DNA from: SKLM01 sp964575455
Lineage (GTDB): Bacteria > Chloroflexota > Anaerolineae > B4-G1
Reading direction: 5' to 3'
DNA: 64,000 nucleotides
Assembly (NCBI GenBank): GCA_964575455.1
Contig: CAZNRX010000012.1
Span: 9,297-73,296 of the forward strand
Part shown: positions 31,058-39,406 of the stretch, in pieces
How positions within the stretch are numbered: the first letter of the stretch is position 1
Layout: the number at the start of each line of letters is the position of its first letter
Program-made: the position numbers and the translations under genes
The notes under the pieces: generated by a model
Told to the model about the DNA's origin: nothing
The model's database searches: none
What the model saw: the letters and a program-made list of their open reading frames with translations, nothing else

Positions 31058-32620
31058 TCATCTATCGCTTGACGCCTGCTGCACGCCGGGTGTCCCTGGC
31101 GCAACGCCCTCGATGTGCACGAGCGTCCCCAACGGTGCCCAGTGATAGAGTTTCTCGGCGTCGCCCACGTCGAGGATGATGCAGCCGTAGGAGGCCGGCC
31201 AGCCAAGCACGCTGGCCCACAACCGCTGCCCGTTTGATCGGATCGGCAGCTCATGGATGCCATTGGCGAAGTCGGGGCCTTCGTAGTAGATGGCCATGAA
31301 GTACGGCATCTCCAGGCTCCAACGCTGGGCGTGGGCCTTGGGTTCCTTGAAGAGCACCTGGAACTGCCCGGCGATAGTCGGCGTGCTCGTCATACCGCTG
31401 GAGCAGGTGAACTCATAGACCAGTTCGTCGTTCTCATAGGCGCGCAGTCGCTGCTCCGGCAGGTCGATCTCGATGTGTTTGCCGGGTACCAGTGGCTCGG
31501 GGAAGAGGACGTCGATGGAGGGAATGGTGAGCTCCATGCCGATGAGCAGCTCACCGGGTCTTACGTCGGGATTGGCCTCCTCCAGCCGCCACTGGGGAAA
31601 GCCGTGGCTGTAGGCGATGTCGAACAGAGTGTCCCCAGGCTGGACCACGTAGGTGGTCTCGGGATGGCGTATCGCGGCTTGCGCTTGATGCTCTCCGGCT
31701 CTCAACGCCGCGAGCGCTCGCTTCAGGGTCTCTTCAACGTCCAGAATCAACTCGGGCTCGAGCTGTGGCGCGATCTCAAGCAGCCAGATCTGAACCCTCG
31801 GTCTCTCCATCTGGAGCACCATCCGGTTGCTGGAGGCGACGGCCTGTAACCAGGTCGCTACCTGCTCGGGTTGAGCCTGGAAGTGCGGCTTCGTCAGCTC
31901 GTCGGCTTGGTGATGGGTGAGAGGGTCGTTGGCGATAAGCGTGAACGGCTGGGATAGCAGCGACCGGGCGTGTGTGCATCCTGGCTCTGGATCGCGGACG
32001 GTTGGTGGAACGGGGACCGTCGCTATCTTCACCTCCGCCACACCGCTGTTCAGGGCTGCCATTACCTTCTCCGTGGTGGTCTCCACATCGAGAGCTCGAC
32101 CCGGTGTGCTTGGGACGCAGGTCACCCCCTCGGGGTCGATGTGAAGCGCGGCATCGGTCGGCGGCACGTGGACTTGGGGAGCTATCGTGTCCAGAAGCAC
32201 CCGCACGCGCTCTGGATCGGCCGGGTCGACGCTTGGTTCTATGGTCGATCCGTGAAACCTGACCCGCCACGCTGAAAGCACCCGCTCATGCCAGGTTCCG
32301 CGGCGGGCGACCTGGTAGGCAGACCCCGCCGTCTGGGCCCAAGCGATCTCCCGGCCCACATCGGCCCAGTCGAGCTTCCAGGAATGCGTGCTTCCCTGCA
32401 GCTCAATGACCTGTGCTGACGGCGCAGAAAGATGGCTGGTCAGAAGGGTCGTCGCTTCCTCCACAGTGAGGCCGCCCACCTGAACGTCCTGGACTGAGAC
32501 ACCAGGGTAGATGCGCCCGGTGTAGAAAGTGGGGTAGGCGACGATCACGCTTCCCAGCGCGACACAGAGCGTCAGTGTGGCCACCAGTCCGGCTATGATC
32601 TTTCGGGCGCGCTTGGACAT
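31058..32620 (-). CDS. L,D-transpeptidase with VanW-type repeats and LysM
   Basis: The 520-residue protein has an N-terminal membrane anchor (about 8-30) and two VanW/PG_binding_4-type segments (YPGVSVQDVQVGGLTVEEA and a later repeat). A LysM motif follows (TTYVVQPGDTLFDIAYSHG, about 328-375), then a C-terminal YkuD domain. The catalytic Cys is C480 in SYGCIILD with His456 in GIHELP; the usual SHGCIRM is changed at the His and Arg. The enzyme should form 3-3 peptidoglycan cross-links or anchor proteins outside the membrane. It is transcribed from a promoter whose spacer is a perfect palindrome. Confidence 0.93.
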   Translation of the reverse strand: MSKRARKIIAGLVATLTLCVALGSVIVAYPTFYTGRIYPGVSVQDVQVGGLTVEEATTLLTSHLSAPSAQVIELQGSTHSWKLDWADVGREIAWAQTAGSAYQVARRGTWHERVLSAWRVRFHGSTIEPSVDPADPERVRVLLDTIAPQVHVPPTDAALHIDPEGVTCVPSTPGRALDVETTTEKVMAALNSGVAEVKIATVPVPPTVRDPEPGCTHARSLLSQPFTLIANDPLTHHQADELTKPHFQAQPEQVATWLQAVASSNRMVLQMERPRVQIWLLEIAPQLEPELILDVEETLKRALAALRAGEHQAQAAIRHPETTYVVQPGDTLFDIAYSHGFPQWRLEEANPDVRPGELLIGMELTIPSIDVLFPEPLVPGKHIEIDLPEQRLRAYENDELVYEFTCSSGMTSTPTIAGQFQVLFKEPKAHAQRWSLEMPYFMAIYYEGPDFANGIHELPIRSNGQRLWASVLGWPASYGCIILDVGDAEKLYHWAPLGTLVHIEGVAPGTPGVQQASSDR

Positions 32621-32647
32621 GGTCTAGACTCTCCTGCGACGGTCACA

Positions 32648-32675
32648 AGTATAACCTGCAATCGCAGGTGTGCAA
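32648..32675 (-). promoter_or_regulatory. L,D-transpeptidase promoter with palindromic spacer operator
   Basis: On the minus strand TTGCAC (32675-32670) and TATACT (32653-32648) are 16 bp apart. The entire spacer, 32654-32669, is a perfect inverted repeat ACCTGC-AATC-GCAGGT. A protein bound there would occupy the core promoter, so this is a strong operator candidate. Confidence 0.6.
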
Positions 32676-32713
32676 GTGTCATCCTCTGCGCGACGACTGG
32701 GCCACAGGAGGTT

Positions 32714-32742
32714 TTGACAAATGTCTCCAGCGGTGCTATTAT
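32714..32742 (+). promoter_or_regulatory. Consensus promoter for the Pro/Thr protein and M42 operon
   Basis: TTGACA (32714-32719) and TATTAT (32737-32742) have a 17-bp spacer. It diverges from the L,D-transpeptidase promoter 39 bp away. Confidence 0.75.
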
Positions 32743-32819
32743 ACCCTTCGTCCTGGGGCTATTCAGTTGGATCTCTCACCGAACGATAGGCGCTAGACGT
32801 ATGCTCCTTGGAACCTACA

Positions 32820-33509
32820 ATGCTCGACACCATACCTGACACAAGCAGTTGGCGGCCTATCCATTGGATACTAGTCAGTATCATCCTTCTAACGCTTCCC
32901 TGCTACTGCATTGGCATATCGATGCTGGTCCTCAGGCAGGGGGCGAGGACACCGACACCGACGCCTACACCGACCGCCACGTCCACTGGACTTCCCTCGC
33001 CCACCTCGACTGTGGAGCCGGGGGAGCCTACGGAGACTCTGCCACCGACGCCGACGCAGTGGTACCCCCCGACACGTACGCCGACGCCTGAGGTCACGCC
33101 CACGCTGACGCCAAGCGTGACGCCGACGGGGACGCCGACGCCTTCCGTGACGCCGACAGGGACGCCCACGCCATCGCTGACCTTCACGCCGTCTCCCACA
33201 GCGACGTTCACACCGACCAGCGCTCCGACCAGCACACCCACGAACACACCGACCACCGCTCCGACCAGTGCTCCAACGGATACACCGACGAGCGCGCCGA
33301 CGGAAACGCCTATGTCCACGGCGTCACCAACGATTACTTCGACGCCGGTGGTAACCCCATCTGTGCCACCGACGGAGACCCCTACGCCGACCGAGATACC
33401 AACGGACACCCCATCGGGAGGGGTATCGACGCCGACGGAGACGCCTGCTGAATCGCCTACTCCGACTCAGACGCCGACTGAGGCGGCGTTGAGTGGTGCG
33501 ACATCCTGA
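32820..33509 (+). CDS. Membrane-anchored Pro/Thr-rich stalk protein
   Basis: From ATG 32820 (a TTG four codons earlier is also possible) the 229-residue product has one membrane helix (about 14-38) and then roughly 190 residues of Thr-Pro-Ser-rich low-complexity sequence with no folded domain. Part of the tail is a 10-residue repeat SVTPTGTPTP, encoded by a 30-bp tandem repeat around 33116-33178. Such tails form extended, often glycosylated stalks on the cell surface. It may be a real surface protein or the stalk left after loss of a C-terminal domain. It is 23 bp upstream of the first M42 gene and shares its promoter. Confidence 0.65.
   Translation: MLDTIPDTSSWRPIHWILVSIILLTLPCYCIGISMLVLRQGARTPTPTPTPTATSTGLPSPTSTVEPGEPTETLPPTPTQWYPPTRTPTPEVTPTLTPSVTPTGTPTPSVTPTGTPTPSLTFTPSPTATFTPTSAPTSTPTNTPTTAPTSAPTDTPTSAPTETPMSTASPTITSTPVVTPSVPPTETPTPTEIPTDTPSGGVSTPTETPAESPTPTQTPTEAALSGATS
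33116..33178 (+). repeat. 30-bp minisatellite in the stalk gene
   Basis: Two near-identical 30-bp units encode SVTPTGTPTP twice. The period is a multiple of three, so copy-number changes would stay in frame. Confidence 0.6.
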
Positions 33510-33532
33510 AGTTTAGTCAAAGGAGAACCAAT

Positions 33533-34600
33533 GTGGAAGTCATTCCTCTGTTGAAGCAGCTTTCCGAAGCTGAAGGTATGTCTGGCTTCGAGGGCCCTAT
33601 CCGTGAGCTGGTCCGCCAGACGTGGGAGCCCCTGGTGGACGAGATGCACGAGGGGAGGCTGGGCAGTCTGATCGGTCTCAGGAAAGGGGCTGGGCCGGAG
33701 CCGCGGCCCAAGTTGATGCTGGCGGCTCACATGGACGAAATTGGGTTGATGGTCACCGGTATCGAGAAGGGCTTCCTTCGCATCGCGCGCGTCGGTGGGA
33801 CCGACCGCCGGGTGTTGCTTGGGCTGGAGGTGATCGTCCACGGGCGCCGCGACCTGCCTGGCGTCGTTGCGACCCGGCCTCCTCACGTGCTTCCAAAGGA
33901 GGAGCGTGACAAGACTGTTCCTCTGGACAAGATCTTCGTGGACGTCGGGCTGCCCGAGGAGGAGATGGAGGATTTGGTCTCTATCGGTGATCTCATCTCG
34001 ATTCGCCGTGAGTTGGTGGAGCTCAAGAGTCGACGTGTGGCTGGCAAGGCAATGGACGATCGAGCTTGTGTGGCTGCTATCACCTTGGCCCTCGAGCGGT
34101 TGAGCCGCGTTGAGCACGCCTGGGATCTCTTCGCCGTGGCGACGGCTCAAGAGGAGACCGGGCTGAAAGGGGCGCTTACCTCTGCCTTTGGCGTCGCGCC
34201 GGATCTGGCTATCGCGTTGGACGTCACGTTCGCGGAGCAGCCCGGGGTAGATAGGACCGGCACGCTACCGTTGGGAGAGGGCATCTCCATCGCCCTGGGC
34301 CCCAACTTCCACCCGAAGCTGGTCGAGCGCCTGAAGGAGGTGGCGGAGGACCGTGAGATCCCCTATCATATGGATCCCATTCCGGGCCGCAGCGGAACCG
34401 ATGCCTGGGCCATCCAGGTTACACGAGAGGGCGTGCCGACGGCTCTCGTCTCCATCCCGGTTCGGTATATGCATCAGCCGGTGGAGACCCTGGCGGCCGA
34501 GGACGTGGAGCGCGCCGGGCGTCTGCTGGCTGCGTTTGTGACGGAGTCAGAGGCCGGCCTCTTGGATGAGATCGCGTGGGAAGTGGGTGAACGGCCATGA
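33533..34600 (+). CDS. M42-family aminopeptidase, copy 1
   Basis: The 355-residue protein has a GTG start with AGGAG seven bases upstream (33521-33525). M42 metal and catalytic motifs are all present: AAHMDEIGLMV, KAMDDRACVAA, the catalytic Glu pair in AQEETGLKG, ALDVTF, RSGTDAWAIQ and the C-terminal His in RYMHQPVE. M42 enzymes form tetrahedral dodecamers with two metals per site and degrade short peptides in the cytoplasm. It is the first of three tandem paralogs; its VQEEVG motif is changed to AQEETG. Its stop overlaps the next start (ATGA). Confidence 0.95.
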   Translation: MEVIPLLKQLSEAEGMSGFEGPIRELVRQTWEPLVDEMHEGRLGSLIGLRKGAGPEPRPKLMLAAHMDEIGLMVTGIEKGFLRIARVGGTDRRVLLGLEVIVHGRRDLPGVVATRPPHVLPKEERDKTVPLDKIFVDVGLPEEEMEDLVSIGDLISIRRELVELKSRRVAGKAMDDRACVAAITLALERLSRVEHAWDLFAVATAQEETGLKGALTSAFGVAPDLAIALDVTFAEQPGVDRTGTLPLGEGISIALGPNFHPKLVERLKEVAEDREIPYHMDPIPGRSGTDAWAIQVTREGVPTALVSIPVRYMHQPVETLAAEDVERAGRLLAAFVTESEAGLLDEIAWEVGERP

Positions 34601-35655
34601 TATTGAAGGAGCTTTCTGAAGCGTACGGTGTTTCGGGCAACGAGAAGGACGTTCGCTCTCTCGTGCTCGACGCGGTCCGGGATCACGTCGATGAGGTCAG
34701 CATCGATGCTATGGGCAATCTGCTGACCGTCAAGCACGGTACTGGTCAGGATCCCATGCGTGTTATGCTGGCCGCGCATATGGATGAGATTGGCTTGATG
34801 GTCGTCGATCACGATGACAAGGGCTTGCTGAAGGTGAGAGCCGTGGGCGGTATCGATGCCCGCTTGCTGCCCGGCACGCTGCTCGCGGTTGGTCCGGACA
34901 GGATTCCCGGCGTCATCGGCATCAAACCCATCCACCTGGTCGAGTCGGGTGAGATGAAGAAGGTGTCCAAGATCAAGGACCTGGCGGTCGATATCGGGGC
35001 CAGGGGGAAGGATGAAGCTTGGGAGCTGGCTCCCCTGGGAACCTATGCCACCTTCGCCACTCGCTATCGTGAGCTTGGCCCGACGGTCACAGGCAAAGCC
35101 TTCGACGATCGGGCTGGCTGTGCGGTTCTGGTGGAGCTTCTGCGTGGCGATCGCGGGTCGACGGGCGAGGCCCCGCCCAAGTCACGCTTCGCGTTCGATC
35201 TCCACGCGGTTTTCACGGTGCAGGAGGAGGTCGGCCTGCGCGGTGCACGCGTGGCGGCGTTCAGTGTCGATCCCGACTGCGCCTTTGCGCTGGAGGGCAC
35301 TATCGCCGATGACATCCCCAAGGAGAAGGACGAGAGCCCGACCACGGAGTTGGGCAAGGGGCCAGCGATCACGGTGATGGATCGCTCGTTCATCGCCGAC
35401 CGTCGTTTGCTGCGGTTGTTGACCGGCACAGCGGAGGAGCTGGACATTCCCTACCAGTTTAAGCAGCCTGGCGTTGGAGGAACCGACGCCGGGGCGATCC
35501 ATCTGGCCCGGGAAGGTGTCCCATCGGCCACTGTGGCGGTACCCAGCCGTTACATCCACAGCCCGGTGGCGCTTCTGAGTCTGGAGGATTTCGACAACAC
35601 CGTGCGTCTGATGCGCGAGTCCTTGTCGCGCCTGACGCGGGAGACTTTGGAGTAA
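34597..35655 (+). CDS. M42-family aminopeptidase, copy 2
   Basis: A 352-residue M42 peptidase with AAHMDEIGLMV, KAFDDRAGCAVL, catalytic VQEEVGLRGA, ALEGTIADD and RYIHSPVALL. The variant ALEGT, where many members have ALDVT, alters a metal-ligand region (Glu for Asp) and points to a different subfamily specificity. The ATG overlaps the stop of copy 1, so translation is coupled. It probably works on peptide pools different from those of copies 1 and 3, or forms mixed particles with them, as reported for archaeal TET peptidases (inference). Confidence 0.95.
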   Translation: MILKELSEAYGVSGNEKDVRSLVLDAVRDHVDEVSIDAMGNLLTVKHGTGQDPMRVMLAAHMDEIGLMVVDHDDKGLLKVRAVGGIDARLLPGTLLAVGPDRIPGVIGIKPIHLVESGEMKKVSKIKDLAVDIGARGKDEAWELAPLGTYATFATRYRELGPTVTGKAFDDRAGCAVLVELLRGDRGSTGEAPPKSRFAFDLHAVFTVQEEVGLRGARVAAFSVDPDCAFALEGTIADDIPKEKDESPTTELGKGPAITVMDRSFIADRRLLRLLTGTAEELDIPYQFKQPGVGGTDAGAIHLAREGVPSATVAVPSRYIHSPVALLSLEDFDNTVRLMRESLSRLTRETLE

Positions 35656-35664
35656 GGAGAGACA

Positions 35665-36648
35665 ATGAGAGAGCTGATTCGTAAACTGGTGGAGAGCTAC
35701 GGCCCGTCAGGAGCTGAGGAACAGATTAGGGAGGTCATCCGCGCTGAGGTTGAGCCTCTGGTCGACGACGTTCGGGTTGATGCACTGGGAAGCCTGATCG
35801 CACACGTGGGGGGCGATGGCCAGCGCCTTCTCCTCGATGCCCATATGGATGAGATTGGCGTGATGGTGACCTACATCGACGAGGACGGGTTCGCCCGCTT
35901 CACGCGCATCGGCGGCGTGAGCCCGCTCACCTGCATTGGGTCGCGCGTCGCCTTTGAGGACGGCCTGATCGGCGTTATCGGCGTCGAACAGAAGCGTGAT
36001 GATGCCACTAAGGTGCCCAAGCTGGGGCAGCTCTACATCGACGTCGGCGCCACGAGTCGTGACGATTCTCCTCTCCAGGTTGGTGATCCGGCTGTGTTCG
36101 TGCGTCCTTTCTTGGCCCAGGGGAAGCGATTGGTGTCGAAGGCCATGGATGACCGCATCGGCTGTGCTGTGCTGATCGAACTGCTGCGGAGGCTGGAGGC
36201 GACGCCGCACGATGTCTACGTCGTTTTCGCGGTGCAGGAGGAGGTCGGCTTGCGCGGAGCGCGCACGTCGGCCTACGGCATTGAGCCGGATATGGCCATC
36301 GCAGTTGACGTGACCGGCACCGGTGATACGCCGGAGTCGAAGCCTATGGCGGTGGAGCTGGGCAAAGGGCCGGCCGTGAAGGTACAGGATAGCGGGATGA
36401 TCGCCCATCCAAGGGTTCGGCGGTTGCTCGTGGATCGCGCCGAGGAGGCGGGCATCCCCTATCAGCTGGAGGTCCTGGAGCGGGGCACGACCGACGCGGC
36501 GGCAGTGCAGCTCGTGCGGGCTGGCGTGCCTGCAGGGTGTCTGTCTATACCCTGTCGCTACGTCCACTCCCCCTCGGAGATGGTGGACGAAGGCGACGTG
36601 GAGAACAGCGTGCGGTTGCTGCTAGAGGTGCTGCAGCAGCCGTTATGA
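35665..36648 (+). CDS. M42-family aminopeptidase, copy 3
   Basis: The 327-residue M42 peptidase has DAHMDEIGVMV, KAMDDRIGCAVL, the catalytic pair in VQEEVGLRGA, AVDVTGTGDTP, GTTDAAAVQ and RYVHSPSEMV, so all metal ligands are kept. TAAGGAGAG precedes the ATG nine bases after the copy 2 stop. The shorter length comes from the N-terminal and PDZ-like insert region. Three different M42 genes in one transcript suggest a division of substrate range in terminal peptide breakdown, fitting a peptide-fermenting life style. Confidence 0.95.
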   Translation: MRELIRKLVESYGPSGAEEQIREVIRAEVEPLVDDVRVDALGSLIAHVGGDGQRLLLDAHMDEIGVMVTYIDEDGFARFTRIGGVSPLTCIGSRVAFEDGLIGVIGVEQKRDDATKVPKLGQLYIDVGATSRDDSPLQVGDPAVFVRPFLAQGKRLVSKAMDDRIGCAVLIELLRRLEATPHDVYVVFAVQEEVGLRGARTSAYGIEPDMAIAVDVTGTGDTPESKPMAVELGKGPAVKVQDSGMIAHPRVRRLLVDRAEEAGIPYQLEVLERGTTDAAAVQLVRAGVPAGCLSIPCRYVHSPSEMVDEGDVENSVRLLLEVLQQPL

Positions 36649-36683
36649 CGGACGTGTGATTCGGATTGGACGGAGCGGAGGAG

Positions 36684-37289
36684 ATGGAGCAGGGTGCCAC
36701 CAAGAGCCTGAGCGTCATTGCCCTCTGCTCCGTGCTTGGCCTCGTGACCGGTGGGATCATCGTCTATTTCTCGCTGCGTGGCCGGGACCCCGCCGCACCT
36801 GTTGTTATCTCCACGCCTCTTCCCACCTCGACCATCCCTCCTACATCCACACCAGCGCCCATCCGGATCTACGTGAGCGGCGCGGTACAGAGCCCCACCG
36901 TCTGCGAGTTACCCCTCGGCAGCATCGTTCGGGACGCCATCGACGCTGCCGGAGGTCCCGCCCCCGGCGCGGATCTGGCCTGCATCAATCTGGCGCTGGA
37001 GCTGCAGGATCAGCAGCACGTACATGTGCCGCAGGTGGGCGAAACGAACCCGCCGCCGGTGATCTCGGGAGGCGTGTCGCGTAGCGAGGGAGCTCTGGTG
37101 AACATCAACACAGCCACGGCGAGCGAGCTGGAGACGTTGCCTGGCGTGGGAGAGGTGACGGCGCAGCGGATCATCGAGTATCGGGAGGCGAACGGGCCGT
37201 TTGAGAGGGTTGAGGAGATTCAGGAGGTGTCTGGGATTGGGCCTAAGACGTTTGCGGGTATGGAGGAGATGATTACAGTAGGCCCGTAG
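36684..37289 (+). CDS. ComEA-like membrane-anchored DNA-binding protein (SLBB + helix-hairpin-helix)
   Basis: From ATG 36684 (GGAG eight bases upstream) the product has 201 residues; an in-frame TTG at 36666 would add six. It has one N-terminal membrane helix (about 12-32), a short Pro/Thr linker, an SLBB domain beginning IRIYVSGAVQSP, and a C-terminal double helix-hairpin-helix with NINTATASELETLPGVGEV. This is the layout of ComEA, the DNA receptor for natural transformation, but similar proteins of unknown role are common. No comEC lies nearby. It is 35 bp after the M42 trio. Confidence 0.88.
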   Translation: MEQGATKSLSVIALCSVLGLVTGGIIVYFSLRGRDPAAPVVISTPLPTSTIPPTSTPAPIRIYVSGAVQSPTVCELPLGSIVRDAIDAAGGPAPGADLACINLALELQDQQHVHVPQVGETNPPPVISGGVSRSEGALVNINTATASELETLPGVGEVTAQRIIEYREANGPFERVEEIQEVSGIGPKTFAGMEEMITVGP

Positions 37290-37719
37290 CAGGATTTCAC
37301 GGATAGAGCCGGTCAACAGGGGCTTGCTGACCACATCTTCGTCCGGCATTGAGTCGCTCTCGACGGAACAACGAGATCCCGGCCTATTTCTGCGCTCTGT
37401 GTGGCTTTGCCTGCCTGGGATAAATGCATAGGCTCTAGCGACTCAGTGGAACCGGTTCAATTGTCCCCAATTATCAAGGCGTGCATGTCGCAAACAGACG
37501 AACAGATCATAAGGATAACTACTTGATGGCAGACGACTTACATCTTCATCACGCTTAAGCAATCAGTCACCTCACCTCTTGTACGAATCGGTTCTGCAGC
37601 AACAGATTGACATTGTACGGTTTCTGCACCAAGAACAGGCAGAATCTGGGCTAAGTTGTGATCCAGATTCAAACTTGCGATTATCCACCTACCGGTCAAA
37701 GTCACACTAGAACAAGAAA
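37290..37719. other. Gene-free stretch at the edge of the lower-GC segment
   Basis: About 430 bp with no credible ORF on either strand, no tRNA and no repeat copy. Base composition drops here from the GC-rich M42 block toward the AT-richer block that follows. Confidence 0.4.
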
Positions 37720-37749
37720 GAGGAGCGGGCTGCAGTTAGCCCGCTCCTC
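37709..37749 (-). terminator. Rho-independent terminator of the secreted repeat protein gene
   Basis: On the minus strand a perfect 12-bp stem GAGGAGCGGGCT / AGCCCGCTCCTC with a 6-nt loop is followed by TTTCTTGTTCT. It lies 26 bp beyond the stop codon of the gene at 37776. Confidence 0.88.
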
Positions 37750-37775
37750 CTCTGCTTCGATGCTCAACCTCTAAG

Positions 37776-39269
37776 TTACTCAGTCTTGATTCCGCCGTAG
37801 TTGGCTGAATCCACGGCTGTTTGGCCGAAGCCCTCGTCACTCACCACAACCACAATGGGCTGATCTGATTCAATCACAGCCGAGCCATACCAGCCGTGGC
37901 CTCCCGCTTCCGGTGGAACAGTAGGCAAGCCACTCAAGCTACCCTGCCAGAAGTTGCCGGATCCGTATGCAGGGACGCTAAGATCACTGTGAGTGACGCT
38001 CTGAGCCGTCCCATCCCAGTTCGTTAGCGCAATGCTGACCGTCGCCGCACTGCCACTCGTGTTTTGAACCTGGATGCCAGTTGTGAGCTGGGTATCGGCT
38101 AAGTGGTATCGGCGCACCAATGGTAGGGCGAACTTCACCCCAGCTTCTGCTGCCGTTGCGCAGTTGTAGGTGCTTTGAGACTGGACGGCCCAGCCAGCGC
38201 CGTACAACGTGTCGTTTACAACCGCCAATACTGGAGCAGAAGCTTCAATGGTGGCTACACCATAGAAGCCGTTGTTGGTCGGCGTCGGATCAGCAGTCGT
38301 CTGCGAACCACCCGGCAAGCCGGCTGTCCGTGAACTGCCGCCCGGCCCCTGGAAGGGGGCCTTTGACGAGTTGGCCCCGATGCTGAGATCCTGGGTGTAG
38401 GTGCCTAAGTTGGGGCTGCCAGCGTCTGCTCTGAAGGTGATGGTCACGTCCACGGAGCTATCGTTCGGATTGAAGATCGAAATGCCAGTATCGCCGAAGT
38501 AGTTAGCGCGGATGAGCGGAGCATATAGCGTCATCGCTGCTGAGTCGGTTGGAACGCCGCTGAAAGCCGTAACGCCCGGCGTACCTGGTATATCAATGAA
38601 GGACTCAATCACTATTGGCGTATCAGAGGTAATACGGAGTGATCCAACGAAACCGGATGCTCCAAGATCCGAACCTGTGTCCGGCAGCGTGCCCCATACC
38701 GCGTCATCCATCGACCATGTCTTGGACGTGCCAGCAGGAACCGCTACGTCCTCGAGCGTCTTAACGGGATTGGTCAGGCCTCGTCCCAAAAGAGTGATGT
38801 CCACGTCTATACCACTCTCGGTGTCCGTGTTCTGAACGGTGAATTGGCTCATCTGACCCGCGAAATCCGCTACGATCAGAGGGATGATCACGTCTGTGCC
38901 TGGCTCGACGTTGCTGTAGATGCCAGCGCCGCCTGTGTTTCCCCAGTCGGTTCGAGCGATAGCCGCGATCTCCTTATCTGAACTCACTCGCATCGCGTAG
39001 GCCCCGTCGGGGACCTCGGTGTTTGAATAGTTCGGTAGATAGATGTTGGTCGCTGAGTCAGCTGGAATCGTGGTTGGATCGGAGAGCATGATAGCGCTGG
39101 ACCCATTCTGGTTCCAGAGCTCTACCTGAACACTTGCGGCTTCAGTCGAGTGTAGGTTCTGAACCTGTATACCGGATACTCCGGGTCCGCTAATCCCAGC
39201 CATGACTGGCACTGTCGCCAGCACAACGACAAGGACTGCGCCCATGAGGACGAGCAACTTCTTCTTCAT
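37776..39269 (-). CDS. Secreted repeat protein, possibly an abundant surface protein
   Basis: The 497-residue protein has a clear signal peptide (MKKKLLVLMGAVLVVVLATV, cleavage near VMA-GIS). The rest consists of about four beta-rich repeats of 80-150 residues with the pattern G-I-x-V-Q-N ... V-x-I-x-L ... IPA ... G-x-x-G-S-x-x-I-x-S-D-x-P-I-V-x-x-V, starting near residues 33, 139, 265 and 397. There are no catalytic motifs and only one Cys after the signal. I do not recognise the family; the repeats suggest an immunoglobulin-like or adhesin fold. The consensus promoter, GGGAGG ribosome site and strong terminator predict high expression. Confidence 0.8.
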   Translation of the reverse strand: MKKKLLVLMGAVLVVVLATVPVMAGISGPGVSGIQVQNLHSTEAASVQVELWNQNGSSAIMLSDPTTIPADSATNIYLPNYSNTEVPDGAYAMRVSSDKEIAAIARTDWGNTGGAGIYSNVEPGTDVIIPLIVADFAGQMSQFTVQNTDTESGIDVDITLLGRGLTNPVKTLEDVAVPAGTSKTWSMDDAVWGTLPDTGSDLGASGFVGSLRITSDTPIVIESFIDIPGTPGVTAFSGVPTDSAAMTLYAPLIRANYFGDTGISIFNPNDSSVDVTITFRADAGSPNLGTYTQDLSIGANSSKAPFQGPGGSSRTAGLPGGSQTTADPTPTNNGFYGVATIEASAPVLAVVNDTLYGAGWAVQSQSTYNCATAAEAGVKFALPLVRRYHLADTQLTTGIQVQNTSGSAATVSIALTNWDGTAQSVTHSDLSVPAYGSGNFWQGSLSGLPTVPPEAGGHGWYGSAVIESDQPIVVVVSDEGFGQTAVDSANYGGIKTE

Positions 39270-39332
39270 TTCTTACCTCCCTATGAGTTGGTTATTGGTC
39301 GGTGGCATTACTATGCCCTTAAGCTTGATCGA

Positions 39333-39361
39333 ATTATAGGCTTTGGATCCTTGGCTGTCAA
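39333..39361 (-). promoter_or_regulatory. Perfect consensus sigma70 promoter
   Basis: On the minus strand TTGACA (39361-39356), a 17-bp spacer and TATAAT (39338-39333) match the consensus exactly. A GGGAGG ribosome site (39281-39276) lies six bases before the ATG at 39269. Confidence 0.9.
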
Positions 39362-39406
39362 TAACCCGTAAGTAGTAATCAGCCATCCGCGCTATAGAGC
39401 ACAGGT

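Noticed and set aside
32903..33409. 168-residue Gly/Val-rich minus-strand frame opposite the stalk gene
   Set aside because: It is the complement of the Thr-Pro codon repeat and reads as GVxVGVxV; it has no start signal.
37290..37719. tRNA or integrase attachment site at the edge of the lower-GC block
   Set aside because: No cloverleaf or CCA-like 3' end and no integrase or direct repeat could be found.
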